Source: Sporosarcina sp. FSL K6-2383
GTDB lineage: Bacteria > Bacillota > Bacilli > Bacillales_A > Planococcaceae
DNA: 64,000 bases
Direction: 5' to 3'
Assembly (NCBI RefSeq): GCF_038618305.1
Contig: NZ_CP152017.1
Span: 1,651,501 to 1,715,500, forward strand
Made by a program: the position numbers and the translations under genes. Shown here piece by piece: positions 8,904 to 17,635 of the stretch (position 1 is the stretch's first letter; each line of letters begins with the position of its first letter). The notes below the pieces were generated by a model. That model searched no databases, was not told where the DNA came from, and worked only from the letters and a program-made list of their open reading frames with translations.

Positions 8904-9157
8904 CCGACTAAGAAACCTTTCCATTTTCATCTTACACCAATGCAAAAGACTCCCCATAGTTCGCATCTGGAACAAGAAAAAGTTCTGCATCACTTGAAGT
9001 TTACTGATACAATTCCTTTGTCAATTTCGTCGGAACAAATGTATCGCTCTCTCCATGAATATACAAAATCGGGACATGTGCCTTTTCTACAACTTTCAGT
9101 GCGTTTGCTTCTCTGAATGAATAGCCGGCTCTGATTTTCGTTAATAAACTAGTAATA
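8904..9157 (-). pseudogene. Truncated copy of the alpha/beta hydrolase at 9993-10952
   Basis: On the minus strand this region closely matches the 3' quarter of the intact hydrolase gene (10005-10268), with most positions identical over about 230 bases. It lacks the first three quarters of the gene, including the serine elbow. Two substitutions also damage what remains: the catalytic His codon CAT is TAT (GANHGES becomes DANYGES), and a TAA stop falls a few codons later, where the intact copy has GCACAG. There is no start codon. It is a relic of a partial tandem duplication. Confidence 0.85.
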
Positions 9158-9189
9158 TCCGGTACCAGTCGCTCAGACAATTAATTTTG

Positions 9190-9238
9190 AGTACTAGGTT
9201 CAGAAACAACTCCAAACTGTTTTGGAACCTGGTACTTT
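9190..9238. repeat. Hairpin of the AGGTTC family
   Basis: AGTACTAGGTTC pairs with GAACCTGGTACT with one mismatch. A half-site AAGTACCAGGTACCTT lies at 9943-9958. These sit around the truncated hydrolase copy. Confidence 0.55.
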
Positions 9239-9335
9239 AGTTTAACTGCGGGCCATGTGGCAGGCGCGAATTAATGCATCCAAAGCGAGTGGTGAATCTA
9301 ACATCGCGGTGGATAAATTTCGCAAAAATTCCCAA

Positions 9336-9800
9336 TTAAGCATTCATACACTTTTTAATATCTATGATAGTTTGTAGATGCATACCCTCGTGAAAATTTG
9401 TCCAAAGAAGGACTTGCTCAATGGAAGTCATCTCCCACATTTTCGTTGGTGGAAATAATTCTTCTAATCTATCGCCATATGTCCCCTTAATTTCTGTAAG
9501 TTGTCCTTTAAGTAAAGTCATTAATTCTTCGAGCGAAGGTGTTTCATCTGTAAAATTATCTGGAGAAGTCCCCCATCCAAACCATTCGTTGAATTGCTTG
9601 GGGATGTCAACCGTGGCCTTAGTTAAAGTCTCAATCCACATATACTGTTCCACGTAAACGTGACCGAGATTCCACCGTATATTATTATTGAATCCTTTAG
9701 GAATAATTTCTGCTTCATCCTCAGTAACATCCGCTACTTTCAGCAGGTAGCCCCTAAAGCTTTCTAGTTGTTTGAAAAAGATTTCATGGCGTTGTTTCAT
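9336..9800 (-). CDS. DinB family protein
   Basis: A 154-residue four-helix-bundle protein of the DinB/YfiT type. Metal-ligand histidines are visible in WNLGHVYVEQY (about residue 46) and in NFHEGMHLQTI (about residues 137-141), which is the usual three-His arrangement. Bacillus members of this superfamily act as thiol-dependent transferases (bacillithiol or mycothiol) or are stress induced; the substrate here is unknown. SD AGGGGG precedes ATG. It is monocistronic, transcribed towards the hydrolase relic. Confidence 0.85.
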   Translation of the reverse strand: MKQRHEIFFKQLESFRGYLLKVADVTEDEAEIIPKGFNNNIRWNLGHVYVEQYMWIETLTKATVDIPKQFNEWFGWGTSPDNFTDETPSLEELMTLLKGQLTEIKGTYGDRLEELFPPTKMWEMTSIEQVLLWTNFHEGMHLQTIIDIKKCMNA

Positions 9801-9992
9801 CTACTAACCCCCTGTCTTTCATATAGCTTATTATTCTATTCCGAAGTACTATTTCCTTTAAAAGTTTAGCATAATCCACTGTGTGCACGAATCTTCCAAT
9901 TCTATATTCTATGCAGTAAATCATATCTCAAGAAATAAATGAAAAGTACCAGGTACCTTAAATATTTTACTCATACTCACTGCAATTCAACC

Positions 9993-10952
9993 CTAATTAT
10001 TATTACGACTAAGAAAATGATCTATTTTCACTTTGTATTCATCCTGTGCCAACGCAAAAGACTCCCCATGGTTCGCACCCGGAACAAGAAAAAGTTCTGC
10101 ATCACTTGAAGTTTGCTGATACAATTCCTTTGTCAATTTCGTCGGAACAAATGTATCGCTCTCGCCATGAATATACAAAATCGGGACATCCGCCTTCTCC
10201 ACAGCTTTCAATGCGCTGGCCTCTCTGAATGAATAGCCGGCTCTGATTTTCGTTAATAAACTAGTACTATCTAACAATGGAAATGCCGGCAGATAAAACA
10301 TACGGTTCATTTGATACGCGAATAACTGATAGACAGACATATATGGACTGTCTGCAATAATAGCCTTAACCTGGTGAGGAAATTCATCTTCTCCACTAGC
10401 CATTAAAACAGTTGCAGCACCCATTGATAAACCGTGGTAGACTACTTTACTATCTGGCCCTAGCTTCTTCACTAAAGCCTGGGTCCAATCAATTAAATCG
10501 ATCCGATCAGGCCAGCCGAACCCGTAATAATTCCCTTCGCTTTTGCCATGTCCTCGAGCATCAGGCATGAAAATATTGTAGCCCAGATTGTTATGATAAT
10601 ACTGTCCGAATAGCCCCATTTGTTTTGCGTGACCTAAATAGCCATGTGTTAAAACGACTACTTTATCTGTTGGCTTGGAGGCTGGTAAGTAGTAGCCTGA
10701 CAGTTGTAAGCCGTCACGTGATGTTAACGTAAGTTGTTCAAATTGCTGCACGTTTACCCAATCTATCCAATCTCCGTTCAAAAAGAGTTCCATTGTTTGA
10801 TCTGATACTTCTAAATCTGCATTGTTCTGCAAGAAATCTTTTGGTCCTCGTTTAATGGCTAACTCGTAGAAAAAGAAGCTACCGATGACTTGAATCACCA
10901 AGAAGATTATGACTAAAAGAACAAGTAGCTTCTTCCAATGCTTTCGAATCAT
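9993..10952 (-). CDS. Membrane-anchored alpha/beta hydrolase
   Basis: A 319-residue serine hydrolase with one N-terminal membrane segment (about residues 9-29). The triad is visible: nucleophile in HGLSMGAAT, acid in HGESDTFVP, His in PGANHGES. THGYLGH forms the oxyanion region. I start at the second ATG (10952) because GAGGAG is 7 bases from it but only one base from the ATG at 10958. It belongs to the same broad YqkD-like group as the gene at 1252 but is clearly a different paralogue. A 3' fragment of this gene is duplicated at 8904-9157. The substrate is unknown. Confidence 0.87.
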   Translation of the reverse strand: MIRKHWKKLLVLLVIIFLVIQVIGSFFFYELAIKRGPKDFLQNNADLEVSDQTMELFLNGDWIDWVNVQQFEQLTLTSRDGLQLSGYYLPASKPTDKVVVLTHGYLGHAKQMGLFGQYYHNNLGYNIFMPDARGHGKSEGNYYGFGWPDRIDLIDWTQALVKKLGPDSKVVYHGLSMGAATVLMASGEDEFPHQVKAIIADSPYMSVYQLFAYQMNRMFYLPAFPLLDSTSLLTKIRAGYSFREASALKAVEKADVPILYIHGESDTFVPTKLTKELYQQTSSDAELFLVPGANHGESFALAQDEYKVKIDHFLSRNNN

Positions 10953-11134
10953 ACCCATTCTCCTCTATACTAACTTTAAGCACGCTAGTTGCTTATGATT
11001 AGTATAGTAGAAAAACGGTGGAAAATGAAAGAATCCTAACGATTACATAACATTTCCAATACTTTTATATTCACATAAGAACTTCATTTTAGGACAACCT
11101 TAGAAGACAGCAAAAGTTGTATGAGGTGATAGAG

Positions 11135-12655
11135 ATGTTAATTGAAAGGTCGTCTGAATGGAAAGAAGGCTTTACCGAACGTTTAGAAAATCGTGAGGCA
11201 TGGGATAACTGGACATTATATAAAATGAGTTATGAGGTTGCTAAAACGACTTTGATAACCGATTTCAGAGGGCTACAATCGCCAAAGTATTTATCGAACC
11301 TAACGCCTCTTCAACATCAATTAGAAGTGGCGGAAACGGTCATTGAAAGGATGAATGGCAAAGCGATTTTGGCGGATGAGGTGGGACTTGGAAAAACGAT
11401 TGAGGCGGGTTTGATTTTGAAAGAGTATTTGATTAGGGGTCTTGTGAAAAAAGCACTCATTTTAGCCCCGGCTTCTCTTGTCAATCAATGGACGGATGAG
11501 CTAAATCAAAAATTTCATATCCCGGCTTTCCCCTATAAGAAAAATTATGATTTGAACTACTATGCGATTGTCGTCATGAGTATCGACATGGCTAAAAGGA
11601 GCCCGCATAAAGAAAATATCTATGCGCAAGAATATGATTTAATTATTATTGATGAAGCGCATAAATTAAAAAACCATAAGACAAAAAGCTATGAGTTTGT
11701 CCAAAATTTAAAGAAGAAGTTTTGTTTGTTGTTAACAGCCACACCGATTCAAAATGATGTGTTTGAGCTATTTCATCTCATATCATTATTAAAACCAGGG
11801 CATCTTGGCAATTATGAGACGTTCCAAGCGGCATTTTCTGCGCGTAAACATGCTGTAGAACATGATGAATTTTTAAAGGAATTGGTGCATCAAGTAATGG
11901 TGCGAAATCGGAGGCAGGATACAGGCATTGATTGGACCAATCGGCATGTTGAAATTATACCGATTGATTTTACCGAAGCGGAGCAAGAAGTCTACGATAT
12001 GATTTCGCAATTAGATTATTTTTCGAATGCATTCTCCAAAATGACTCTCCAAAGGGAGATGTGTAGCAGTAGAGAAGCTGTCTACGAAACGTTAACCAAA
12101 ATGCGTCAAGAATGCAGTCAACCTGAAGCGATTACTCCAATGGAAGAAATTATGGAGAGATTGAAGGAACTCGCTATTCATTCAAAAGCAGAAAAGGCTT
12201 ATGAAATCATTACGCAAGCAAATGATAAAGTCATTCTTTTTACGGAATATCGTGCGAGTCAGAACTATTTGCAGGAGTATTTATATTCAAAAGGCATTTC
12301 AAGTGTGTTGTTCAATGGAAAGTTCAGTAAAAGTAAACGGGAGTGGATGAAGCAACTGTTTAAAGAACAAGCGCAGGTGCTCATAGCAACGGAGTCGGGT
12401 AGTGAAGGGATTAATCTGCAATTTTGCCACCATGTTATTAACTACGATTTACCATGGAATCCCATGAAGTTAGAGCAGCGCATTGGGCGTGTTCACCGTT
12501 TAGGGCAAGAGCATGATGTTCATATTTACAATTTAGCCATTCAGCATACAATCGAAGACCATATATTGGATTTATTGCATATAAAAATTGGCGTCTTTGA
12601 ACAAGTAGTGGGTGAGTTAGATGATATTTTATCCACTTACAAGGAATCGATTTGA
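11135..12655 (+). CDS. yqhH: SNF2/Rad54-type helicase (YqhH family)
   Basis: A superfamily 2 Swi2/Snf2 ATPase of 506 residues. In order: motif I ADEVGLGKTIEAG (about residue 88), motif Ia APASLVNQW, motif II IIIDEAHKLKN (about 175), motif III LLTATPIQN, then the second RecA lobe with LFTEYRASQ, ATESGSEGINLQ and LEQRIGRVHRLGQ (about 455). Such enzymes move along duplex DNA or strip bound proteins such as RNA polymerase. It is much shorter than RapA and lacks visible accessory domains. I start at ATG 11135 (AGGTGA 5 bases upstream) rather than TTG 11117. yqhG follows 12 bases later, as in B. subtilis. The role is uncharacterised. Confidence 0.9.
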   Translation: MLIERSSEWKEGFTERLENREAWDNWTLYKMSYEVAKTTLITDFRGLQSPKYLSNLTPLQHQLEVAETVIERMNGKAILADEVGLGKTIEAGLILKEYLIRGLVKKALILAPASLVNQWTDELNQKFHIPAFPYKKNYDLNYYAIVVMSIDMAKRSPHKENIYAQEYDLIIIDEAHKLKNHKTKSYEFVQNLKKKFCLLLTATPIQNDVFELFHLISLLKPGHLGNYETFQAAFSARKHAVEHDEFLKELVHQVMVRNRRQDTGIDWTNRHVEIIPIDFTEAEQEVYDMISQLDYFSNAFSKMTLQREMCSSREAVYETLTKMRQECSQPEAITPMEEIMERLKELAIHSKAEKAYEIITQANDKVILFTEYRASQNYLQEYLYSKGISSVLFNGKFSKSKREWMKQLFKEQAQVLIATESGSEGINLQFCHHVINYDLPWNPMKLEQRIGRVHRLGQEHDVHIYNLAIQHTIEDHILDLLHIKIGVFEQVVGELDDILSTYKESI

Positions 12656-12667
12656 AGGAGGACAAAC

Positions 12668-13450
12668 ATGTACCCACAGCAAATTCACAAGTATATACAA
12701 CAATTTTTCAATGAAAACAACTGTCCGATTTTAAGTAATAATAATCATTGTATCGACGTTCAATTAACGATTGAGATGGATAAAAAAATAATGAATCGTC
12801 CCTTTTACTGGCACTATTTAGCTAGTACGGGTGAAGAACCTCGTCCAGCAAAACTAACGTTGATTACAGATAAAAATCAGCTTGTGGATAACATCAAAGG
12901 GGAAGTTGTCCACTTTGGTTCACCTCGGCTTAGCCAACTATTTCAAGTCACAAAGGAGATGGGTTCTTTTGTACAGATGTATGAACGAGTCCCCGATACA
13001 ACTGGTCAACAAACGATTTTAACTCCCTGGTTAGGTGTGAATTATAAGGTAACATATTCAAGTGATCAAACGAAAGAAGTTTTGTATTCATTAGGCATTA
13101 ATTTACTAACGGGCTATGTAGTAGAAGACTTTCAGGAATCGTTAAGTGGGCTAGATTTAGATGTAACGATTTCGGGTTATACGTTTCATGTCCCTTATAT
13201 TATCAAGCCGATTCGTGCCCTGGAACGATTGGATGCTGTAATAGATACTTTCATCGAACAAGCTGATCATTCATGGGCGGAAGAAGCGAAGAAGAGATGG
13301 CAAAAGGATCGAAGGGTATTGGAATACTTTTATGAAGAGGTGGACAACAAGCCGGATTGTTATGAGATTGAGAAAGAAGCAATGGACCAGCAGTATGAAG
13401 CGAGGATTAGCATTGATGTTGTCAATGGTGGGGTGTTTTATTTGAAATGA
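12668..13450 (+). CDS. yqhG: YqhG family protein, partner of YqhH
   Basis: A 260-residue protein with the conserved N-terminal pattern DVQLTIEMDKKIMNRPFYWHY and the later KLTLITDKNQ, matching B. subtilis YqhG. There is no signal peptide, membrane segment or recognisable catalytic motif, so it is likely cytoplasmic. SD GAAGGAGG precedes ATG. It is 12 bases downstream of the helicase gene and before a terminator, so the two form a two-gene operon. The stable pairing across Bacillales suggests that YqhG is a helicase partner or regulator; that is inference. Confidence 0.88.
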   Translation: MYPQQIHKYIQQFFNENNCPILSNNNHCIDVQLTIEMDKKIMNRPFYWHYLASTGEEPRPAKLTLITDKNQLVDNIKGEVVHFGSPRLSQLFQVTKEMGSFVQMYERVPDTTGQQTILTPWLGVNYKVTYSSDQTKEVLYSLGINLLTGYVVEDFQESLSGLDLDVTISGYTFHVPYIIKPIRALERLDAVIDTFIEQADHSWAEEAKKRWQKDRRVLEYFYEEVDNKPDCYEIEKEAMDQQYEARISIDVVNGGVFYLK

Positions 13451-13471
13451 AATATTTTATTCTAAATAGCT

Positions 13472-13513
13472 AAGACCATTCGCACGTTCACTGAACATGG
13501 GAAGGTCTTTTTT
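13472..13513 (+). terminator. Terminator after yqhG
   Basis: AAGACC / GGTCTT encloses GTTCACTGAAC, followed by six T residues. The core closely resembles the terminator at 14372. Confidence 0.8.
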
Positions 13514-13635
13514 GTATGTGTAAGAATTAGATACTTATTCCTTGGAAGAAAATCAAATAGCCCTTATCGACATATCATACAATGAACAACGATTATATTT
13601 GAGCAGGAGGGATTGAGGTTAACGGGAATCGTACA

Positions 13636-14328
13636 TTGCTGGATATGAAGATGGGGGATGTAAACGGGGATGGTGTTTTAGACACCGTCTATTTATATGG
13701 TCAATTCAATGGGCCGCCAGGTATCTTTGCTGATAATATTACGCTTGTGATTCAAGATGGCCGGTCGACTAAAAGTACAACTGTTCATCTGAAAAATAAC
13801 GCAGGATATAACGGGCGGTTGTTCCTTGGCGATTTTAACAAAGATGGCATCCCTGATATTATGGTGAGTATGGATACAGGCGGGAGTGGGGGATATGGTA
13901 TCTTTTATATCTATTCCTTCAGAAATAATCGAGTACAGGAACTGTTTAACGTCGATAATTACAATGGAACATACGCATTCCAAGTACATTACGAGGATTT
14001 TTATAAAGTGCGTGTGGAAAGTTCCGAGCTTAACGTGTTGTTCATGATTGACATCAGCACTAAGGGATCCGATTATTTATCACAGTATTACAATGAAAAT
14101 GGGATACTAAAAAATCCTGTACAAGGTGGAGCCCTTGCCATAGGGGGCTTATATCCAATTATTACGGATAATAAAAGCTATCAATTTGATTTATTGGCCT
14201 TGCAGCGTATTATTGGACCAACCAATGTGGATACATTAGGCTATATTGAAAATATTTTGTCGTGGCAAGATACTGAATTCATTTCAAATCGGCTAACTGT
14301 GTCTGTACTTGGTGTAGATATTAAGTGA
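13636..14328 (+). CDS. FG-GAP/VCBS-type repeat protein, start uncertain
   Basis: About 230 residues with two calcium-loop-like repeats, DVNGDGVLD (about residues 8-16) and DFNKDGIPD, each followed by beta-rich sequence (NNAGYNGRLFLG, GGSGGYGIFYIYS). This resembles the FG-GAP/VCBS beta-propeller proteins common in Bacillus, some of them spore associated. There is no signal peptide. The start is a problem: the only in-frame near-cognate codons are TTG 13636 or ATG 13645, while the clear SD AGGAGGG at 13604-13610 is followed by ATT, and the frame is open back to a stop at about 13600. The true start may be ATT 13612, or a lost ATG. Function unknown. Confidence 0.7.
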   Translation: MLDMKMGDVNGDGVLDTVYLYGQFNGPPGIFADNITLVIQDGRSTKSTTVHLKNNAGYNGRLFLGDFNKDGIPDIMVSMDTGGSGGYGIFYIYSFRNNRVQELFNVDNYNGTYAFQVHYEDFYKVRVESSELNVLFMIDISTKGSDYLSQYYNENGILKNPVQGGALAIGGLYPIITDNKSYQFDLLALQRIIGPTNVDTLGYIENILSWQDTEFISNRLTVSVLGVDIK

Positions 14329-14371
14329 TTTAGTTTAGGTTATTGTACAGTACCCTGAATTATTCACGCGT

Positions 14372-14413
14372 GACCTTTCGCATGTTCATTGAACATGCGA
14401 GAGGTCTTTTCTT
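14372..14413 (+). terminator. Terminator after the FG-GAP gene
   Basis: The perfect stem TCGCATGTTC / GAACATGCGA lies inside GACCT / AGGTC, followed by TTTTCTT. It shares its core with the terminator at 13472. Confidence 0.82.
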
Positions 14414-14501
14414 CGATGTATTGGATAGTATGCGTTAAAATATTCAATAGGAAGTAAGTCGAAGAAAAATGTTTGATAAGAAGAAAGGACAAGGGTGACA
14501 T

Positions 14502-15171
14502 ATGAAAGCATATATTTTAAAACTGTCTTTCGAAGACATTACACCACTTATTTGGCGACGCATCGTTTTACCAGCTGGTGCGACATTTAACCGTTTGCAT
14601 GAAACAATCCAAAACGTCACAAATTTTCAAAGCACGCTATCCCCATATCATTCTTTTGGTATGGAGATTGATGATTATTTTATTACCGACAATGAATCGA
14701 TTATAGAGGAATATAAAGGGAAGAGTTATGCGGGTAAAACGGTCAAGCAACCAGAGCGTATTAAAATCGATGCGTATCTTGAAAAGCATAACTATTTTAG
14801 ATTTTGGAGACGACTGGAGGATTCAGGTGGTACTTGAAGAAATTGTAGATGATTATTATTTTGGCTATCCCACATTGCTTGATGGAGAAGGGACCGCGCC
14901 GCCAGAGGATGTCGGCGGTCCGCCTGGATACGAGGAGTTTTTAAAAGTGTTTCGAGATCCAACGCATCCTGAATATTTATCGATCATTACATGGGCGAAG
15001 CAACAGTACTATTTGCCTTTGGACATGGCCGAGGTGAATAGACGTTTAAAATATGTGAAATATAAAAAGACAGAATGGCAAAATATTCATCACGAAAATT
15101 ATTACGTGCTTTCTGATAAATATCGAAGTGCAGAGTCTGTAGAAATAGATGAGTTGCCTCACATAGAATAA
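14502..15171 (+). pseudogene. Plasmid pRiA4b ORF-3 family protein, frameshifted
   Basis: The first frame (14502-14837) begins MKAYILKLSFEDITPLIWRRI, the hallmark start of the pRiA4b ORF-3 family. It then loses the conserved YDFGDxW motif and ends at 14837. That motif (LDFGDDWRIQV) and the rest of the protein (to ...DELPHIE at 15171) continue in another frame. Removing one T from the TTTT run at 14795-14798 restores a single frame of about 222 codons. Either the gene is a recent pseudogene or the run is a sequencing error. SD AAGGACAAGGG is upstream. The family function is unknown; it often travels with mobile DNA. Confidence 0.85.
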
Positions 15172-15334
15172 TCCATGATGCTATATAGGAACCTGTTTTT
15201 TAGCAGTAAATATCTGTTACTGTCATCAAATTGTAAATTGTAAAGAGGGTATAATTAATAAACAGAAGATGACACTACAAACAAGTAACACTCAGATATA
15301 TGTGTCTAAAAAAGGTAAGAAGATAGGAGATCCC

Positions 15335-16798
15335 ATGACAAAACACCAAGAATCAGGATGGAATTTAGATAATAGTTATGCTCATCTACCAGATAGATTT
15401 TTCACAAAAATGAACTTGAATCCAGTGCAGGAACCGAAATTAATCATATTCAATGATTCCTTAGCGGTATCCTTAGGGCTAGATGCGCAGGCGCTACAAA
15501 GCGAAGAAGGTATCGTAGCACTTGCGGGAAATGAAGTTCCAGAAGGCGCTATGCCACTAGCACAAGCATATGCGGGCCATCAGTTCGGTCATTTTACAAT
15601 GTTAGGAGACGGCCGCGCGATGCTCATTGGTGAACAAATTACCCCTTCAGGTGAACGGTTTGATATTCAGCTAAAAGGTTCGGGGCGAACAGCTTATTCC
15701 CGCAGTGGTGATGGTCGTGCGGCACTGGGTCCAATGCTGCGCGAATATATTATCAGTGAAGCGATGCATGCACTTGGTATTCCTACGACACGCAGTTTAG
15801 CCGTGGTGGCAACGGGCGAATCTGTCATCCGTGAAACTGACCTCTCGGGTGCCATTTTGACACGTATCGCGAGTAGCCATATACGTGTAGGTACTTTTCA
15901 ATATGCAGCAAAATGGGGAACAGACGAAGAACTTCGCATGCTAGCTGACTATGCATTAGAACGCCATTTTCCTGATATAAAAATGGATGATAATCGCTAT
16001 TTAGCATTGTTACAGGTTGTAATCCAGCGCCAGGCAATACTCGTTGCTAAATGGCAACTAGTTGGTTTTATTCATGGGGTAATGAATACTGATAACACGA
16101 CAATTAGCGGGGAAACGATTGATTATGGACCATGTGCGTTCATGGATGCGTATGACCCGGCAACCGTTTTCAGCTCCATTGACGTTCAAAGTCGCTACGC
16201 CTATGGCAATCAACCGAATATTGTCGGCTGGAATCTCGCACGTTTCGCTGAAAGTCTGATATCTCTCTTGCATACAGATTACGGGGAAGGTGCAAAACTA
16301 GCGCAGGATGCAATTTCAGATTTTCCTGAGCATTATTACGCCAATTGGCTTGCTGGCATGCGATCGAAACTGGGAATCTTTAATGAAGAGCAACAGGATG
16401 CAGCCCTCATTGATAGCCTTCTTCGTATGATGGAGCAGCATCGCGTGGATTATACAAATACATTCCGTGCTTTAACTTTTGATACGTTGGAAGAGAGTGT
16501 CTTATTTGGTACGCCGGAATTTGCTGAGTGGCATACTTTGTGGCAAGCAAGACTCGATAGGCAGCAGGAATCAAAAGAACTTGTTCATCAGCTAATGCGC
16601 AGCAGCAATCCAGCAGTCATTCCCCGCAACCATCGGGTAGAAGAAGCGCTTGAAGCAGCAGTCGAGCACGAAGACTATAGTGTGATGGAGCAGTTACTCG
16701 AAGTACTGTCACATCCGTACGCGCACTCTCCAGAACAGGCGGATTATGCAACTTTGCCCGAATCAGAAGGGCCTTATCATACGTATTGCGGGACGTAA
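15335..16798 (+). CDS. selO: Protein adenylyltransferase SelO (YdiU family)
   Basis: A 487-residue pseudokinase-fold enzyme that transfers AMP from ATP to Ser, Thr or Tyr of target proteins, linked to redox homeostasis. Family motifs: YAGHQFGHF with LGDGRA, the glycine loop region [29 protein letters not shown] holding the catalytic Asp, and the metal-binding [10 protein letters not shown]. The C-terminus ends YCGT with no selenocysteine. I start at ATG 15335 (SD AGGAGA); the longer frame to 15269 lacks one. It is followed 15 bases on by an unknown gene. A decayed second copy of an internal segment is present at 31844-31985. Confidence 0.93.
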   Translation: MTKHQESGWNLDNSYAHLPDRFFTKMNLNPVQEPKLIIFNDSLAVSLGLDAQALQSEEGIVALAGNEVPEGAMPLAQAYAGHQFGHFTMLGDGRAMLIGEQITPSGERFDIQLKGSGRTAYSRSGDGRAALGPMLREYIISEAMHALGIPTTRSLAVVATGESVIRETDLSGAILTRIASSHIRVGTFQYAAKWGTDEELRMLADYALERHFPDIKMDDNRYLALLQVVIQRQAILVAKWQLVGFIHGVMNTDNTTISGETIDYGPCAFMDAYDPATVFSSIDVQSRYAYGNQPNIVGWNLARFAESLISLLHTDYGEGAKLAQDAISDFPEHYYANWLAGMRSKLGIFNEEQQDAALIDSLLRMMEQHRVDYTNTFRALTFDTLEESVLFGTPEFAEWHTLWQARLDRQQESKELVHQLMRSSNPAVIPRNHRVEEALEAAVEHEDYSVMEQLLEVLSHPYAHSPEQADYATLPESEGPYHTYCGT

Positions 16799-16813
16799 GG
16801 GAGAGGAATCAAT

Positions 16814-17329
16814 GTGTACGATCCAACCATTTTTGAAAATTTGAAAGTAGCGTTTGAAAACCATATTTATGATTTAGATAATAGAGATGAAAAAATAACG
16901 ATTATCAATCGGGTAGATCGCATGGACTTTGCTATTCTTTCTCGCTACTTTGCAATTCAATTTCATCTCGTTGATCAACGAGATGTTACAGCAGAAATTG
17001 TACTACAAGCATCTATCAAAGAGCTAGCAGGAGAAATATTAGAAATACCTGGAGAAAATCTAGGATGCACCTTGTCCGTGCGCTTTACCAAAACTGTTCA
17101 AAATGTCGCCATCGAGTGCCCGCAGATTGAGCAAGCACTCAACGCTATTTGGGAAACCGATACCCAGCTAACGCAAACATTGAGTTTCGTCCATGGGCAA
17201 CAAGTGTCCAATTATCTCAATAGTATAGACATGACATTCAAGTCTAAAATAACTGAGGAACATATGGCAGATATTGCAGATTTGCTGGCTCATGTTTTAG
17301 AATCGTTAGATGTGTTGAAGGGGATATGA
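16814..17329 (+). CDS. Conserved protein of unknown function, downstream of selO
   Basis: 171 residues, acidic, with no signal peptide, membrane segment or known motif that I recognise. It begins VYDPTIFENLKVAFENHIYDLD from a GTG at 16814 (SD GGGAGAGGA). An overlapping ATG at 16812 is out of frame. Predicted mixed alpha/beta, soluble. The 15-base gap suggests cotranscription with selO. I recall similar uncharacterised Bacillales proteins of about the same length but no function. Confidence 0.75.
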   Translation: MYDPTIFENLKVAFENHIYDLDNRDEKITIINRVDRMDFAILSRYFAIQFHLVDQRDVTAEIVLQASIKELAGEILEIPGENLGCTLSVRFTKTVQNVAIECPQIEQALNAIWETDTQLTQTLSFVHGQQVSNYLNSIDMTFKSKITEEHMADIADLLAHVLESLDVLKGI

Positions 17330-17635
17330 TAACGGTACTCTATGTGGCAGTTCACTGTGAAGATACTTTTAATCCCGAAATGGTTTCCTGTATTGGAAGG
17401 GATCATCCGAGTCTCGCAAAATAATCCACAAATTTGAAGAAGAAGTCATTTCACATAGCTAGTCTATTTGGGATGAAATAGTTAAATATTTGGATATTTT
17501 ACATCTGTTCGCTTATACTTGGTGAACGGATATTTTTCTATTTGTTGAATAAATTTGCGTTGTAGGTGCTAGATTTTGATTCGAGGAATGTGATTAAATC
17601 AGCTATGGTGGCGTCAAGTAAGAAGGAGAGAATAA
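17330..17635. other. Gap with a terminator, otherwise no gene seen
   Basis: About 300 bases. It contains the terminator at 17504-17544, the leader of the vanZ-like gene with its SD AAGGAGAG at 17623-17630, and no supported open frame. Confidence 0.5.
17504..17544 (+). terminator. Probable terminator downstream of the selO unit
   Basis: ATCTGTTCGC pairs with GTGAACGGAT with one G-T pair, followed by ATTTTT. Confidence 0.6.

Noticed and set aside
9240..9335. Minus-strand frame reading like a gene end (LDALIRACHMAR)
   Set aside because: About 30 codons, no start, no family recognised; could be chance.
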